From an uncultured Butyricicoccus sp. (GTDB taxonomy: Bacteria; Bacillota; Clostridia; Oscillospirales; Butyricicoccaceae): a DNA stretch of 47,162 nucleotides. The translations under genes were made by a program, and so were the position numbers. Numbering within the stretch: the stretch's first letter is position 1; every line of letters begins with the position of its first letter. Under the pieces are notes generated by a model, which worked only from the letters and a program-made list of their open reading frames with translations, was not told where the DNA came from and ran no database searches. Below, one piece after another: positions 7,721 through 15,437 of this stretch. The stretch spans positions 1-47,162 of the forward strand of contig NZ_CALWJM010000016.1 of NCBI RefSeq assembly GCF_944381005.1, read 5' to 3'.

Positions 7721-8431
7721 TTATTCTTCGGTTCCTATTTTCTGACATTCGCGCATTCGTCGTGCCAAATATAAAATGGGCGTATCCGCAAGCGACGTAA
7801 CAATAAAAATAAGATAGCTCGACAACACAATGCTAATCAGCGTTTTCAGGTCATAGGTGCCCCAAAAGGCGAACGCCGTAAACAAGAAAGAGTTCAACAA
7901 CTGCGATACCAATGTAGAACCGTTATTTCTCAGCCATAAATATTTATGACTGTCTCCACTCTTTTTGGTGCTGAGCTTCCACCACGCATGATACAGCCAT
8001 ACATCAAACACCTGTGCAATCGCATACACCACCAGCGAAGCCAACAGCATACGCGGTGTGTTGGTAAAGATGGATTCAAACGCTGGACGCGCCCAGTCGT
8101 TTGGGCTTGGCACATACAGCAGCCAAGACTGTGATATCAACAAAAATAAAATGCTGGTGGCAACACCAATGACAACCGCCCGGTTTGCTGCGTGTTTGCC
8201 GTGGTTTTCAGATAGAATATCGGTAATCAAAAAGGTCATAGCAAACAGGATGTTGCCCAGCGTCATTTCCATGCCAAACGCATCCACCAGCAACAGCACC
8301 TCAATGTTTGCCGTGATGGTGGCAAGCACGGTCAGGCAATACAGTCCATTTCTTCCAAACAGGCGGTAAAACACCAGCACGCTGCCATACAGTACCACAA
8401 GCGAAACAATTAACAACACTTCATTGGTCAT
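7721..8431 (-). CDS. YhhQ/VUT-family transporter (probable queuosine-precursor importer)
   Basis: Integral membrane protein of 236 residues with about six hydrophobic helices and the YhhQ (DUF165) landmarks: ITANIEVLLLVDAFG, TFLITDILSENHGK and the central QVFDVWLYHAWW. In E. coli YhhQ imports the 7-deazapurines preQ0 and preQ1, which feed queuosine in tRNA. Its ATG overlaps the TGA of the upstream radical SAM gene (ATGA), so translation is probably coupled. The preQ1-I riboswitch at 9270-9310 heads the operon, which supports this substrate class. Whether preQ1, queuine or queuosine is carried cannot be told from sequence alone. Confidence 0.88.
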   Translation of the reverse strand: MTNEVLLIVSLVVLYGSVLVFYRLFGRNGLYCLTVLATITANIEVLLLVDAFGMEMTLGNILFAMTFLITDILSENHGKHAANRAVVIGVATSILFLLISQSWLLYVPSPNDWARPAFESIFTNTPRMLLASLVVYAIAQVFDVWLYHAWWKLSTKKSGDSHKYLWLRNNGSTLVSQLLNSFLFTAFAFWGTYDLKTLISIVLSSYLIFIVTSLADTPILYLARRMRECQKIGTEE

Positions 8432-9147
8432 TGTGCCGCACCTCCTACCCCAAAATCGGTATTTTCCATCAAGATATCGACCCGCGGGTCATTTACATAG
8501 TGCGGCGCAACCTGCTGACAAAACACCGCAATCACATCGGGGTCGGGCAAAACCGGTGTGGTGTTCTTGACCATGACATTGACGCACACGCGGTCAAAAT
8601 AGGTCAATCCGGTTTGGATATCCTGCCGCATCGAATCGGCTGTCTGCCCCGAAAGCCCAAACAGCAGACAGCACTCGTCAAACTGCGCGGCAATCTCGGC
8701 GGGGTCACTCACCCCAATGCCCTTGTGCAGCACGTCTTCCCGATATGCGCGGTCAAATGTCTCGACCCCAATCTTCAAATGGGTCTGCACACCAATGGCG
8801 GCAAAACGCGCCCGCAGTTCGGCAATCTTGCCCCGGTGCATCCAATGACACTCAAAATGTAAATGCGCAATGCCTTTTTGCTGGCAAACCCGCGCAATCT
8901 CGTCCATTGTCGGTGCATCCAGTTCACAAAAAGAACCGGAATTGATGACCTCCAACCGTCCATACTGGCCGGTCACGCGCTCCAGCACTGCCCGATTGAG
9001 CGCAAAGTTTTGTGCTTCATCCAGGCAACAGTCCAAATGATAATCACAAAATGTGCATCTTTTCCATGCACATCCCGTGCCGCGCAGCAGCACAATTTCT
9101 CTTGGATTCTTTTCGGTGATGACCGAATACCGAATCATGTCTTGCAT
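8428..9147 (-). CDS. Radical SAM protein, candidate enzyme of queuosine-precursor salvage
   Basis: 239 residues from the ATG at 9147, which follows AGGAGG. The N-terminal cluster motif is CAWKRCTFC, a CX4CX2C pattern instead of CX3CX2C. Further conserved-looking parts are VINSGSFCEL, FECHW, KIGVETFD and VCVNVMVKNTTP. Many longer in-frame starts upstream lie in the riboswitch leader and were rejected. It is the first gene behind a preQ1-I riboswitch and is translationally coupled to a YhhQ transporter. A role on 7-deazaguanine compounds is inferred from this. The queuine lyase QueL of Clostridioides is a radical SAM enzyme of such salvage, but I cannot confirm orthology. Family certain, reaction uncertain. 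Confidence 0.8.
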   Translation of the reverse strand: MQDMIRYSVITEKNPREIVLLRGTGCAWKRCTFCDYHLDCCLDEAQNFALNRAVLERVTGQYGRLEVINSGSFCELDAPTMDEIARVCQQKGIAHLHFECHWMHRGKIAELRARFAAIGVQTHLKIGVETFDRAYREDVLHKGIGVSDPAEIAAQFDECCLLFGLSGQTADSMRQDIQTGLTYFDRVCVNVMVKNTTPVLPDPDVIAVFCQQVAPHYVNDPRVDILMENTDFGVGGAAQ

Positions 9148-9166
9148 TTTGTCAGCTTTCCTCCTG

Positions 9167-9201
9167 AAAAATAAAAAGTGCGTTCTCCTCAGAGAGCGCA
9201 C
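9167..9201 (-). terminator. Attenuator terminator in the preQ1 leader
   Basis: On the minus strand GTGCGCTCTC, loop TGAG, GAGAACGCAC, then TTTTTATTTTT. It lies between the riboswitch and the radical SAM ribosome binding site, so it can only act as a regulated stop. Together with the aptamer upstream this fits transcription attenuation by preQ1. Confidence 0.75.
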
Positions 9202-9269
9202 CACCCCATTTTTCGCCCGCCTACGCGCAGCAAAAAAGCCATGACCTCCGCTTGCGCGGCGCATGGATG

Positions 9270-9310
9270 TCCTAGTTTTGTTTAGAGACAGGATGGTTAC
9301 GAACTGTCTG
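9270..9310 (-). ncRNA. preQ1-I riboswitch aptamer
   Basis: On the minus strand, P1 stem AGACAG / CTGTCT (9304-9309 with 9286-9291) encloses the loop TTCGTAACCATC. The A-rich tail CTAAACAAAACTAGG follows, which forms the pseudoknot in this class. The loop and tail closely resemble the Thermoanaerobacter preQ1-I aptamer. It sits right at the 5' end of the transcript made from the promoter at 9331-9359. The 9148-9269 remainder of the leader holds a GCAA-tetraloop hairpin and the attenuator. Confidence 0.85.
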
Positions 9311-9330
9311 ATATTGTTTTGAACTTTTTT

Positions 9331-9359
9331 AGTATACTGCACCGGCTCAGGTCTGTCAA
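9331..9359 (-). promoter_or_regulatory. Promoter of the preQ1-controlled operon
   Basis: On the minus strand TTGACA (9354-9359), exactly 17 bases, TATACT (9331-9336). The start site would fall just upstream of the preQ1-I P1 stem. Confidence 0.85.
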
Positions 9360-9455
9360 TCCCGCTCGACCGGCGTTCTATTTGCGGCATCCATAAAATA
9401 AACCAAAATTTTTTGGCTGAAAATCCGAAATTCTGAATTATTTTCGCAAATCAGA

Positions 9456-9484
9456 TTGAATTTCTTTGTTTTTTATGGAATAAT
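9456..9484 (+). promoter_or_regulatory. Candidate promoter of the NSS transporter gene
   Basis: TTGAAT, 17 bases, AATAAT in an AT-rich stretch upstream of the transporter. Matches are moderate and the base composition makes chance hits likely. Confidence 0.35.
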
Positions 9485-9532
9485 AAATTACATTAGCGAT
9501 TATCAGCAAAAAATTTTTTTGGGGGTTTGTAT

Positions 9533-10909
9533 ATGAAAAAAGAACGCAGTAGCTTTACCAGCCGTTTGGGCTTCGTGCTCGCGGCTGCCGGCTCAGCGGT
9601 CGGCTTGGGAAACCTCTGGCGGTTTCCCTACCTCGCAGCCAAATACGGCGGCGGCACCTTCCTGCTGGTCTATATCATCTTGGCTATCACCTTCGGCTTT
9701 ACGCTCATGATTGCCGAAATTGCCATCGGACGAAATACGCGCCTATCGTGCATCGGCGCTTACCGCAAACTTGACCAGCGTTTTGGCTTTCTGGGCTGGC
9801 TGGCCTCTCTCGTGCCGGTCATCATCACGCCTTATTACTGTGTCATCGGCGGTTGGGTCGTAAAATATCTGGTGGAATTCGTGACCGGCAACGGCTTACA
9901 GGCCGCAGGCGATTCCTATTTCGCTTCGTTCACAGCCGCGCAACTGCCCGGCGTGTTCAACTCTCCGGTTATCTGGTTTGTGCTCTATGTTCTGCTCAAT
10001 GCCGTAGTCGTATTGTTCGGCGTGGAAAAGGGCATTGAAAAGGTCAGCCGCGTCATGATGCCCGTGCTGGTCATCCTGTCCATCGTGATTGCAGGCTATT
10101 CGCTCACCATCCCCGGTGCAATGGACGGTTTGAAATATTATTTGCTGCCGCGTATGGAGGACTTCTCCATTTTCACCGTACTGGCTGCAATGGGTCAGTT
10201 GTTCTACTCGATGTCGCTTGCAATGGGTATTATGATTACCTATGGTTCCTATATGCAGAAAGATAACATTCTGGAACACTCGGTCACCCAAATCGAAGTA
10301 TTTGACACCGGCTTTGCACTGCTGGCAGGCCTGATGATTATTCCTGCAATGGTCGCATTCAGCGGCGGTGACACCGCGCTGGTGCGCGAAAGCGCTGGTG
10401 CAGGTCTGATGTTCGGCGTACTGCCCAAGGTATTTGAATCCATGATGTTCGGCGGCGTTATCGGCACCATCTTTTTCCTACTGGTTTTGCTCGCCGCCCT
10501 GACCTCGTCCATCTCTCTGACCGAGACCATTGTTTCGATTTTGGTAGACAAGCTGCACATCGGCCGCAAACCGGCTACGGTCGGCGTTTTGCTGGGCGTT
10601 TTGCTGCTCGGTCTGCTGTCCTGCCTTGGCTACGGCCCGCTCAGTGCCATCCAGCCGCTTGGTATGGCCTTCCTCGACTTCTTCGACTTTATCTCAAACT
10701 CCATCCTCATGCCCATTGTCGCATTCCTCACCTGTATCCTGGTGGGTCATGTGGTTGGCCCCAAGTTTATCATCGACGAAGTGGAAACTTCGGGCGCATT
10801 CCATCGCAAAAAACTGTTTGTTGTGATGATTCGCTGGATTGCCCCGGTCATGCTGTTGATGATTCTGGGCACCGAAATTTTGAAATTCTTGGGCGTTATC
10901 TCGGTATAA
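9533..10909 (+). CDS. Sodium-dependent transporter, NSS (SNF) family
   Basis: Multi-pass membrane symporter of 458 residues that uses the sodium gradient to take up an amino acid or related amine. The helix-1 signature GSAVGLGNLWRFPYLAAKYGGG holds the unwound sodium/substrate site typical of LeuT-like proteins. About eleven hydrophobic helices follow, as in bacterial MhsT/TnaT-type members. The ATG at 9533 follows GGGGG with 7-base spacing; a TTG two codons earlier is less likely. It is divergent from the preQ1 operon and is ended by the hairpin at 10921-10948. The substrate cannot be read from sequence. Confidence 0.92.
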   Translation: MKKERSSFTSRLGFVLAAAGSAVGLGNLWRFPYLAAKYGGGTFLLVYIILAITFGFTLMIAEIAIGRNTRLSCIGAYRKLDQRFGFLGWLASLVPVIITPYYCVIGGWVVKYLVEFVTGNGLQAAGDSYFASFTAAQLPGVFNSPVIWFVLYVLLNAVVVLFGVEKGIEKVSRVMMPVLVILSIVIAGYSLTIPGAMDGLKYYLLPRMEDFSIFTVLAAMGQLFYSMSLAMGIMITYGSYMQKDNILEHSVTQIEVFDTGFALLAGLMIIPAMVAFSGGDTALVRESAGAGLMFGVLPKVFESMMFGGVIGTIFFLLVLLAALTSSISLTETIVSILVDKLHIGRKPATVGVLLGVLLLGLLSCLGYGPLSAIQPLGMAFLDFFDFISNSILMPIVAFLTCILVGHVVGPKFIIDEVETSGAFHRKKLFVVMIRWIAPVMLLMILGTEILKFLGVISV

Positions 10910-10920
10910 TGCGCACATGC

Positions 10921-10948
10921 AAAAAGCTCCCCGAATGGGGAGCTTTTT
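10921..10948. terminator. Bidirectional terminator between converging genes
   Basis: Perfect 12-bp stem AAAAAGCTCCCC / GGGGAGCTTTTT with a GAAT loop. It serves the NSS transporter on the plus strand and the gene at 10966 on the minus strand. Confidence 0.9.
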
Positions 10949-10965
10949 GTTTGATAGATGCAAAT

Positions 10966-11643
10966 TTAAATTACCGTTGCGTCGGTCACGCCCTCGTCGA
11001 GCGAACCAGCCGCACAGGCAATGCCTGCTTTGCCGGCGAACCAGAACGTAAACGCGCCATCTTCATCGACCGACAGCGAACGCAGCGACATACGCGAAGC
11101 CGCAGGCTGAATGGCCTTAATCTGCGCACGCGCAGCCAATTCCCACTTCTCGGCCTCCGCCTGAAGGGTGCGGGCAACCGCGCGCGGCTTGTCCGCTTCA
11201 ATGTTCTCAATCTCCAGCGTGATTTTCTTTTTATCGCGCCAGTCGATGTCACACTGATAAACGCAGGTTTCGCGGTCGTAACGGAACACGCCAAAGGTAT
11301 CGTCGGTGAAGGTCTTTTCTGTTACCTGCTGTTCGAGCAGCTTGAGCAAATCCTCATCCTTCGCCGGTGCGGGAAGCTCGGTCATCCAAAGTTTACCCTG
11401 CTCGCCCTTGGCTACATGCACCCGTACCATTGCGTCGGACGGCAGCGAAATGCGGAACAGTTGGCCGCGGGCAGGTGCTGCCAGCGTCGCCAGTTCAAAC
11501 AGTCCTTCCTGCACTTCACCGGTGTCCAGACGTTTATAAGCCGTGATGCTCTTACGCACCATCACTTCGCCTTCCTTGGGCGTGGGCTGCACATATGCTA
11601 CATCTACGTCGGTCAATGCGACAATTTCAAATTGCTCTGTCAT
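10966..11643 (-). CDS. Protein of unknown function, DUF2262-like
   Basis: A soluble, acidic 225-residue protein with no signal peptide or membrane helix. The C-terminal half (~115-225) has a pattern that I associate with DUF2262: FGVFRYDRE, then an alternating strand segment KKKITLEIEN and a helical stretch rich in A, E and W. The N-terminal half (~1-100) looks like a second small beta-rich domain. AAGGAGG precedes the ATG. It is a single-gene unit with its own promoter at 11670-11698, divergent from guaD. Function is unknown, and the family assignment is from memory of its pattern. Confidence 0.7.
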   Translation of the reverse strand: MTEQFEIVALTDVDVAYVQPTPKEGEVMVRKSITAYKRLDTGEVQEGLFELATLAAPARGQLFRISLPSDAMVRVHVAKGEQGKLWMTELPAPAKDEDLLKLLEQQVTEKTFTDDTFGVFRYDRETCVYQCDIDWRDKKKITLEIENIEADKPRAVARTLQAEAEKWELAARAQIKAIQPAASRMSLRSLSVDEDGAFTFWFAGKAGIACAAGSLDEGVTDATVI

Positions 11644-11669
11644 CGGGATATTCCTCCTTGTCTTTTTCT

Positions 11670-11698
11670 ATTGTACCCGATTTTTCGCCGCTTGTCAC
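11670..11698 (-). promoter_or_regulatory. Promoter of the DUF2262-like gene
   Basis: On the minus strand GTGACA (11693-11698), 17 bases, TACAAT (11670-11675), about 27 bases before the start codon. Confidence 0.65.
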
Positions 11699-11711
11699 CA
11701 TACTTCCGTAA

Positions 11712-11740
11712 TTGACAAGAGAAAGTCTGAACGTTATAAT
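11712..11740 (+). promoter_or_regulatory. Promoter of the guanine deaminase operon
   Basis: TTGACA at 11712-11717, a 17-base spacer and TATAAT at 11735-11740: a full consensus match. The start site falls immediately before the riboswitch. Confidence 0.9.
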
Positions 11741-11753
11741 AAATTTATCTTTT

Positions 11754-11819
11754 GACTTATATAGGCTCATAATCGGTTGAGCGTGTCTACCAACTGCCGC
11801 AAACAGTTGACTATAAGTC
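11754..11819 (+). ncRNA. Guanine-type purine riboswitch
   Basis: P1 is GACTTATA / TATAAGTC, a perfect 8-bp stem. P2 is GCTCA / TGAGC and P3 is AACTG / CAGTT. The junction carries GTGTCTACC, loop L3 is CCGCAAA, and the 3' junction is GAC before P1. The base that pairs with the ligand is C (GAC-TAT), which indicates guanine/hypoxanthine and not adenine. The uridine at the position changed to C in 2'-deoxyguanosine switches is kept. It precedes guanine deaminase. Confidence 0.92.
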
Positions 11820-11863
11820 CTCCAAACGGCGGAGGCACGTCCTGTTCCTCAGTTGGATTTTTT
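11820..11863 (+). terminator. Expression platform of the guanine riboswitch
   Basis: TCCAAAC ... GTTGGA arms with an inner GAGG / CCTC pairing, then TTTTTT at 11858-11863, form a probable intrinsic terminator. Its CAGTTGG arm could also pair with CCAACTG of the aptamer's P3. Whether guanine turns the gene on or off is therefore not clear from inspection. Confidence 0.55.
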
Positions 11864-11911
11864 ATTTCTGGCTGCCTTCCGCACGATTTTTCAATCAGGA
11901 GGCATATTTTT

Positions 11912-13183
11912 ATGAACAATTTTGCACTCAAAGGCGACATCCTGTTCAGCCGTACCCCGACAGAACTCGCCGTGTTTGAACGGCACTATGCCGTTTGTAT
12001 CGACGGTGTGTGCGCGGGTGTGTTCTCCGAACTGCCCGAACGCTTTGCGGCTATCCCGGTCTTGGACTATACCGGAAAACTGATAATTCCCGGTCTGGTT
12101 GACCTGCACGCCCATGCACCCCAATATGCGTTTCGCGCGTTGGACATGGATTTGGAGCTTCTGGACTGGCTGGACACACAGACTTTCCCACAGGAAGCGC
12201 GCTACGCTGACCTCGGTTATGCCCAAACCGCTTACACCATCTTTGCCGATGCCCTGCGCCGCAGCGCCACCACGCGCGCCGTACTCTTTGGCACGCTGCA
12301 TGTGCCCGCGACCCGACTGCTCATGGAACTCTTGGAGCAAAGCGGACTGGAAACCTATGTGGGCAAGGTCAACATGAACCGCAACAGTCCAGACTGCCTG
12401 TGTGAATCTGATGCTGCAACTTCGCTCGCGGCAACCCGCGATTGGCTGGACAGTTGCCGGTCGCTGACCCACTGCCGCCCCATTCTGACCCCACGTTTTG
12501 TGCCGAGCTGTTCGGATGCACTCATGCAGGGCTTAGGCGATTTACAGCGCGAAACCGGTCTGCCCGTCCAGTCTCACCTGTCCGAAAATCAAGGGGAAAT
12601 CGCTTGGGTGCGCGAACTGTGCCCGCAGTCCACCAGCTACGGCGATGCTTATGACCGGTTTGGTCTGTTCGGCGGCGACGGCTGCCCCACCATCATGGCG
12701 CATTGTGTGTGGTCGGACGCAGACGAACGCGCCCTGATGAAGCGCAACGGCGTATTTATCGCCCATTGCCCGCAGTCCAACACCAACCTGTCATCGGGCA
12801 TCGCGCCCGTGCGCACGTTCCTGCGCGAAGGGCTTTCGGTTGGCCTTGGCTCGGACATCGCGGGCGGTGTACATCTGTCCATCTTGCGCGCAATGGCGGA
12901 TGCTGTACAAGTCTCCAAACTGCGCTGGCGGCTGTGTGACCAGTCCCTGCCCCCGCTCACCCTGCCCGAAGCCTTCTTCCTCGGCACGCGCGGCGGCGGT
13001 GCCTTTTTCGGCAAGGTGGGTGCATTTGAACCGGGCTATGCGTTTGACGCACTGGTTTTAGACGACGCTGACCTGCCCTGCCCCTTCGCGCTCACCCCCG
13101 AACAGCGCTTAACTCGTATCATCTATCTATCCGACGACCACGCCGTGCAGCATAAATTTGTTGACGGGCGCAAACTATTTTGA
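11912..13183 (+). CDS. guaD: Guanine deaminase
   Basis: Zinc amidohydrolase that deaminates guanine to xanthine. 423 residues from the ATG at 11912, which follows AGGAGG; an earlier in-frame start at 11777 lies inside the riboswitch and is rejected. Metal-site motifs are the HAH pair in GLVDLHAHAP (H66, H68), SHLSEN, MAHCVW and the late aspartate in LGSDIAGG. CPQSNTNLSSG is typical of guanine deaminases. Control by the guanine riboswitch fits the substrate. It is followed after 13 bases by the dCTP deaminase gene. Confidence 0.95.
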   Translation: MNNFALKGDILFSRTPTELAVFERHYAVCIDGVCAGVFSELPERFAAIPVLDYTGKLIIPGLVDLHAHAPQYAFRALDMDLELLDWLDTQTFPQEARYADLGYAQTAYTIFADALRRSATTRAVLFGTLHVPATRLLMELLEQSGLETYVGKVNMNRNSPDCLCESDAATSLAATRDWLDSCRSLTHCRPILTPRFVPSCSDALMQGLGDLQRETGLPVQSHLSENQGEIAWVRELCPQSTSYGDAYDRFGLFGGDGCPTIMAHCVWSDADERALMKRNGVFIAHCPQSNTNLSSGIAPVRTFLREGLSVGLGSDIAGGVHLSILRAMADAVQVSKLRWRLCDQSLPPLTLPEAFFLGTRGGGAFFGKVGAFEPGYAFDALVLDDADLPCPFALTPEQRLTRIIYLSDDHAVQHKFVDGRKLF

Positions 13184-13196
13184 AAGGAACTGCATT

Positions 13197-13718
13197 ATGA
13201 TTTTATCCGGTAAGGAAATCGAACGACACATCGGCAAAGAAATCGTGATTGAGCCGTTTGACCGTGCTCGTCTCAATCCGAACAGCTATAACCTGTCTCT
13301 TGCCAACGAACTGCTTGTTTACGAGAACGACGTGTTGGACATGAAAACCCCCAACCCCACCCGCCGTATCACCATACCGGAGGAAGGTCTGTTGTTGCAG
13401 CCCAACCGGCTGTATTTGGGCCGTACCAACGAATTTACCCGCACAGATGGGTTTATTCCCATGCTGGAGGGTCGCTCCTCGACCGGACGGTTGGGTCTAT
13501 TCATCCATGTGACTGCCGGTTTTGGAGATGTCGGCTTTGCCGGATACTGGACGCTGGAAATTTTCTGCGTCCAGCCCATTCGCATTTATCCCAATGTGGA
13601 AATCTGCCAGATTTATTATCACGATATCCACGGCGATTATGAGCCGTATTCCAGCGGCAAATACCAGAATAACACCGGGATTCAGCCCAGTCTGCTATAC
13701 CGCGATTTTGAAAAATGA
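13197..13718 (+). CDS. dcd: dCTP deaminase
   Basis: Converts dCTP to dUTP, the start of thymidylate supply in many bacteria; some family members also hydrolyse dUTP to dUMP. 173 residues from the ATG at 13197 behind GAAAGGA. Motifs include PNSYNLSL, the GRSSTGRLGL active-site/nucleotide loop, and HVTAGFGDVGFAG with the catalytic glutamate in WTLEI. It lies 13 bases after guaD, so it may be co-transcribed under guanine control, which links purine and pyrimidine deamination. It ends with the hairpin at 13727-13757. Confidence 0.94.
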   Translation: MILSGKEIERHIGKEIVIEPFDRARLNPNSYNLSLANELLVYENDVLDMKTPNPTRRITIPEEGLLLQPNRLYLGRTNEFTRTDGFIPMLEGRSSTGRLGLFIHVTAGFGDVGFAGYWTLEIFCVQPIRIYPNVEICQIYYHDIHGDYEPYSSGKYQNNTGIQPSLLYRDFEK

Positions 13719-13726
13719 CCGCATAC

Positions 13727-13757
13727 AAAAGGGATATCCAATTTGGATACCCCTTTT
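13727..13757. terminator. Terminator between dcd and proC
   Basis: Stem AAAAGGG-A-TATCCAA / TTGGATA-C-CCCTTTTT around a short loop, with U-tracts in both directions. It separates converging dcd and proC. Confidence 0.8.
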
Positions 13758-13765
13758 TACTTGGG

Positions 13766-14545
13766 TCATTTGCCTTCAATCGCGTCGATTGCCTCGATAA
13801 CCGCCGCGCGGAACCCGTTGCGCTCAAGCGCACTGACCCCGCGGATGGTCGTGCCGCCCGGCGAGCACACCGCATCTTTCATCGCGCCCGGATGGGTCTT
13901 GTGTACAATGTGCATCTTGCCCGTTCCACACAGCGCCTGACCCGCCAGACGGTACGCCAGCGCGCGCGGCAAGCCATATTTAACGCCCGCATCTCCCAAC
14001 GCTTCCAAAAACATACTGATAAACGCCGGCGAACAGCCCGCCACCGTGCCCGCTACGCCAAGCAGATGGCTTTCTACGGTTTCAATACAAGCTGCCTTGG
14101 AAAAGACCTGCTCAAACGCGGCAAACTCGTCTGGTGTCAAACTGTGGGTCTGTTCGCACACGATGATACCTTCCCCCACCGCAATCGGTGTGTTGGGAAT
14201 GGTACATAACAAATGAATGTCATCCCCCAGCAGTTCATTGAACGCCTCATAGGTGTAGCCCGCCGCGACAGAAATCACGATTTTCCCTACCAACAAGTCA
14301 TGCAGTTTGGGGATTAAGTTCGGAATCATATACGGCTTGACCGCGATGACCACCAAATCCACTTGGGGAATCATTTGTTCTGCGCTCTCGCACGGCACAA
14401 AGCCAAACGGCTCGGTATTGCTGCGCAGCTTATTCCAGTCACGCGCACAGGCATAAATATCTGCCGGATTGACCGCGTTCTGACCGACCAATCCTTTTGC
14501 CATTGCCTGTGCCATATTGCCAAATCCAAAAAATCCAATTTTCAT
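13766..14545 (-). CDS. proC: Pyrroline-5-carboxylate reductase
   Basis: Last step of proline synthesis: NAD(P)H-dependent reduction of pyrroline-5-carboxylate. The 259-residue product starts with the Rossmann motif GFFGFGNMAQA. It carries VIAVKP, and the family signature near the C terminus, CSPGGTTIRGVSALE. CSPAF in the dimerisation helix is also typical. It begins 6 bases after truA, apparently in the same transcript. proA and proB are not in the window. Confidence 0.95.
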   Translation of the reverse strand: MKIGFFGFGNMAQAMAKGLVGQNAVNPADIYACARDWNKLRSNTEPFGFVPCESAEQMIPQVDLVVIAVKPYMIPNLIPKLHDLLVGKIVISVAAGYTYEAFNELLGDDIHLLCTIPNTPIAVGEGIIVCEQTHSLTPDEFAAFEQVFSKAACIETVESHLLGVAGTVAGCSPAFISMFLEALGDAGVKYGLPRALAYRLAGQALCGTGKMHIVHKTHPGAMKDAVCSPGGTTIRGVSALERNGFRAAVIEAIDAIEGK

Positions 14546-14551
14546 CTTTAT

Positions 14552-15322
14552 TTACCTGCTTTCTTTTGCGGTTTGATAAAAAACTTCGTCTAAAATAAGC
14601 CCTTGGGGCGGCATGGTAATCCCGGCCTGTGAACGGTCTAGACTGTCCAACAGTGCAGGCATCTGTTCGGGCTGGCGCTTGCCCTGACCGACTTCGACCA
14701 ATGTGCCCGCCAAAATGCGCACCATATTTTGCAAAAATCCGGTGCCGGTAACGGTCAGTCGCACTTCCTCGCCAAGCCGTTCGACCTGCAAGGTATGCAG
14801 CGTGCGCACGGTTGACTTTTTCATCTTGCGATTGCCGCAAAATGCCTTGAAATCGTGTGTACCGGTCAGATAAGCTGCCGCGCGCTGCATGGCTGGTACG
14901 TCCAGCCTGTCGGGCATCCGACAAAGATACTTGCGCTCGAACACATTGGGCGTGTCACTGTTCCATATGCGGTACACATAGCGCTTTCCGGTCGCGTTGA
15001 GACGTGCGTGAAACCGTTCGGGCACCTCGGCGCAAGCGGTCACGGCAATATCCTCTGGCAAGTACCGATTGAGGTATGCCCGAATCTCGTCCGGTGTGTG
15101 GTCGGTCTGTATCTTAAAATGTGCCACTTGTGCCCGCGCATGGACACCGGCATCGGTGCGCCCCGCGCCGTGAATCTCTACTTTATGCCCCACCATCTGG
15201 GACAGCACGTCTTCTATCTTGCCCTGTATGCTCACCCCGCTGGCCAATCTCTGCCAGCCCTGATAGCGGCTGCCATCGTATGCGACAGTAATGCGATAAT
15301 TTTTAATCTTCATCCGCTCCAT
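14552..15322 (-). CDS. truA: tRNA pseudouridine synthase A
   Basis: Isomerises uridines 38-40 in tRNA anticodon stems. The catalytic aspartate lies in GAGRTDAGVHA. Other family marks are YDGSRYQGWQ, KRYVYRIW and GTGFLQNMVR. Two starts are possible, 15322 and 15313 (MKIKNYR). Neither has a well-spaced ribosome binding site, and the promoter at 15337-15365 leaves a leader of under 20 bases. The 256-residue form is listed. Confidence 0.93.
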   Translation of the reverse strand: MERMKIKNYRITVAYDGSRYQGWQRLASGVSIQGKIEDVLSQMVGHKVEIHGAGRTDAGVHARAQVAHFKIQTDHTPDEIRAYLNRYLPEDIAVTACAEVPERFHARLNATGKRYVYRIWNSDTPNVFERKYLCRMPDRLDVPAMQRAAAYLTGTHDFKAFCGNRKMKKSTVRTLHTLQVERLGEEVRLTVTGTGFLQNMVRILAGTLVEVGQGKRQPEQMPALLDSLDRSQAGITMPPQGLILDEVFYQTAKESR

Positions 15323-15336
15323 TTCTTTTTGTTCTG

Positions 15337-15365
15337 ATTATACCACGCCCACCCATTCTTTACAA
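15337..15365 (-). promoter_or_regulatory. Promoter of truA-proC
   Basis: On the minus strand TTGTAA (15360-15365), 17 bases, TATAAT (15337-15342). The start site would lie near 15330, giving an almost leaderless message. Confidence 0.75.
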
Positions 15366-15437
15366 TTTTGTTACCACCATTTATTTGTGCAATATTATAA
15401 TATTTGTGGTACTGGCTCAATTGAAGGAGGATTTGAA

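Noticed and set aside
7352..7800. Plus-strand open frames of 63-144 codons in the gap above the chemoreceptor
   Set aside because: Low-complexity composition, no ribosome binding sites, and the last part overlaps the terminator and end of the YhhQ gene.
8428..9390. 320-residue version of the radical SAM protein
   Set aside because: The extra 81 N-terminal codons translate the preQ1 riboswitch and attenuator; the start at 9147 has the AGGAGG site.
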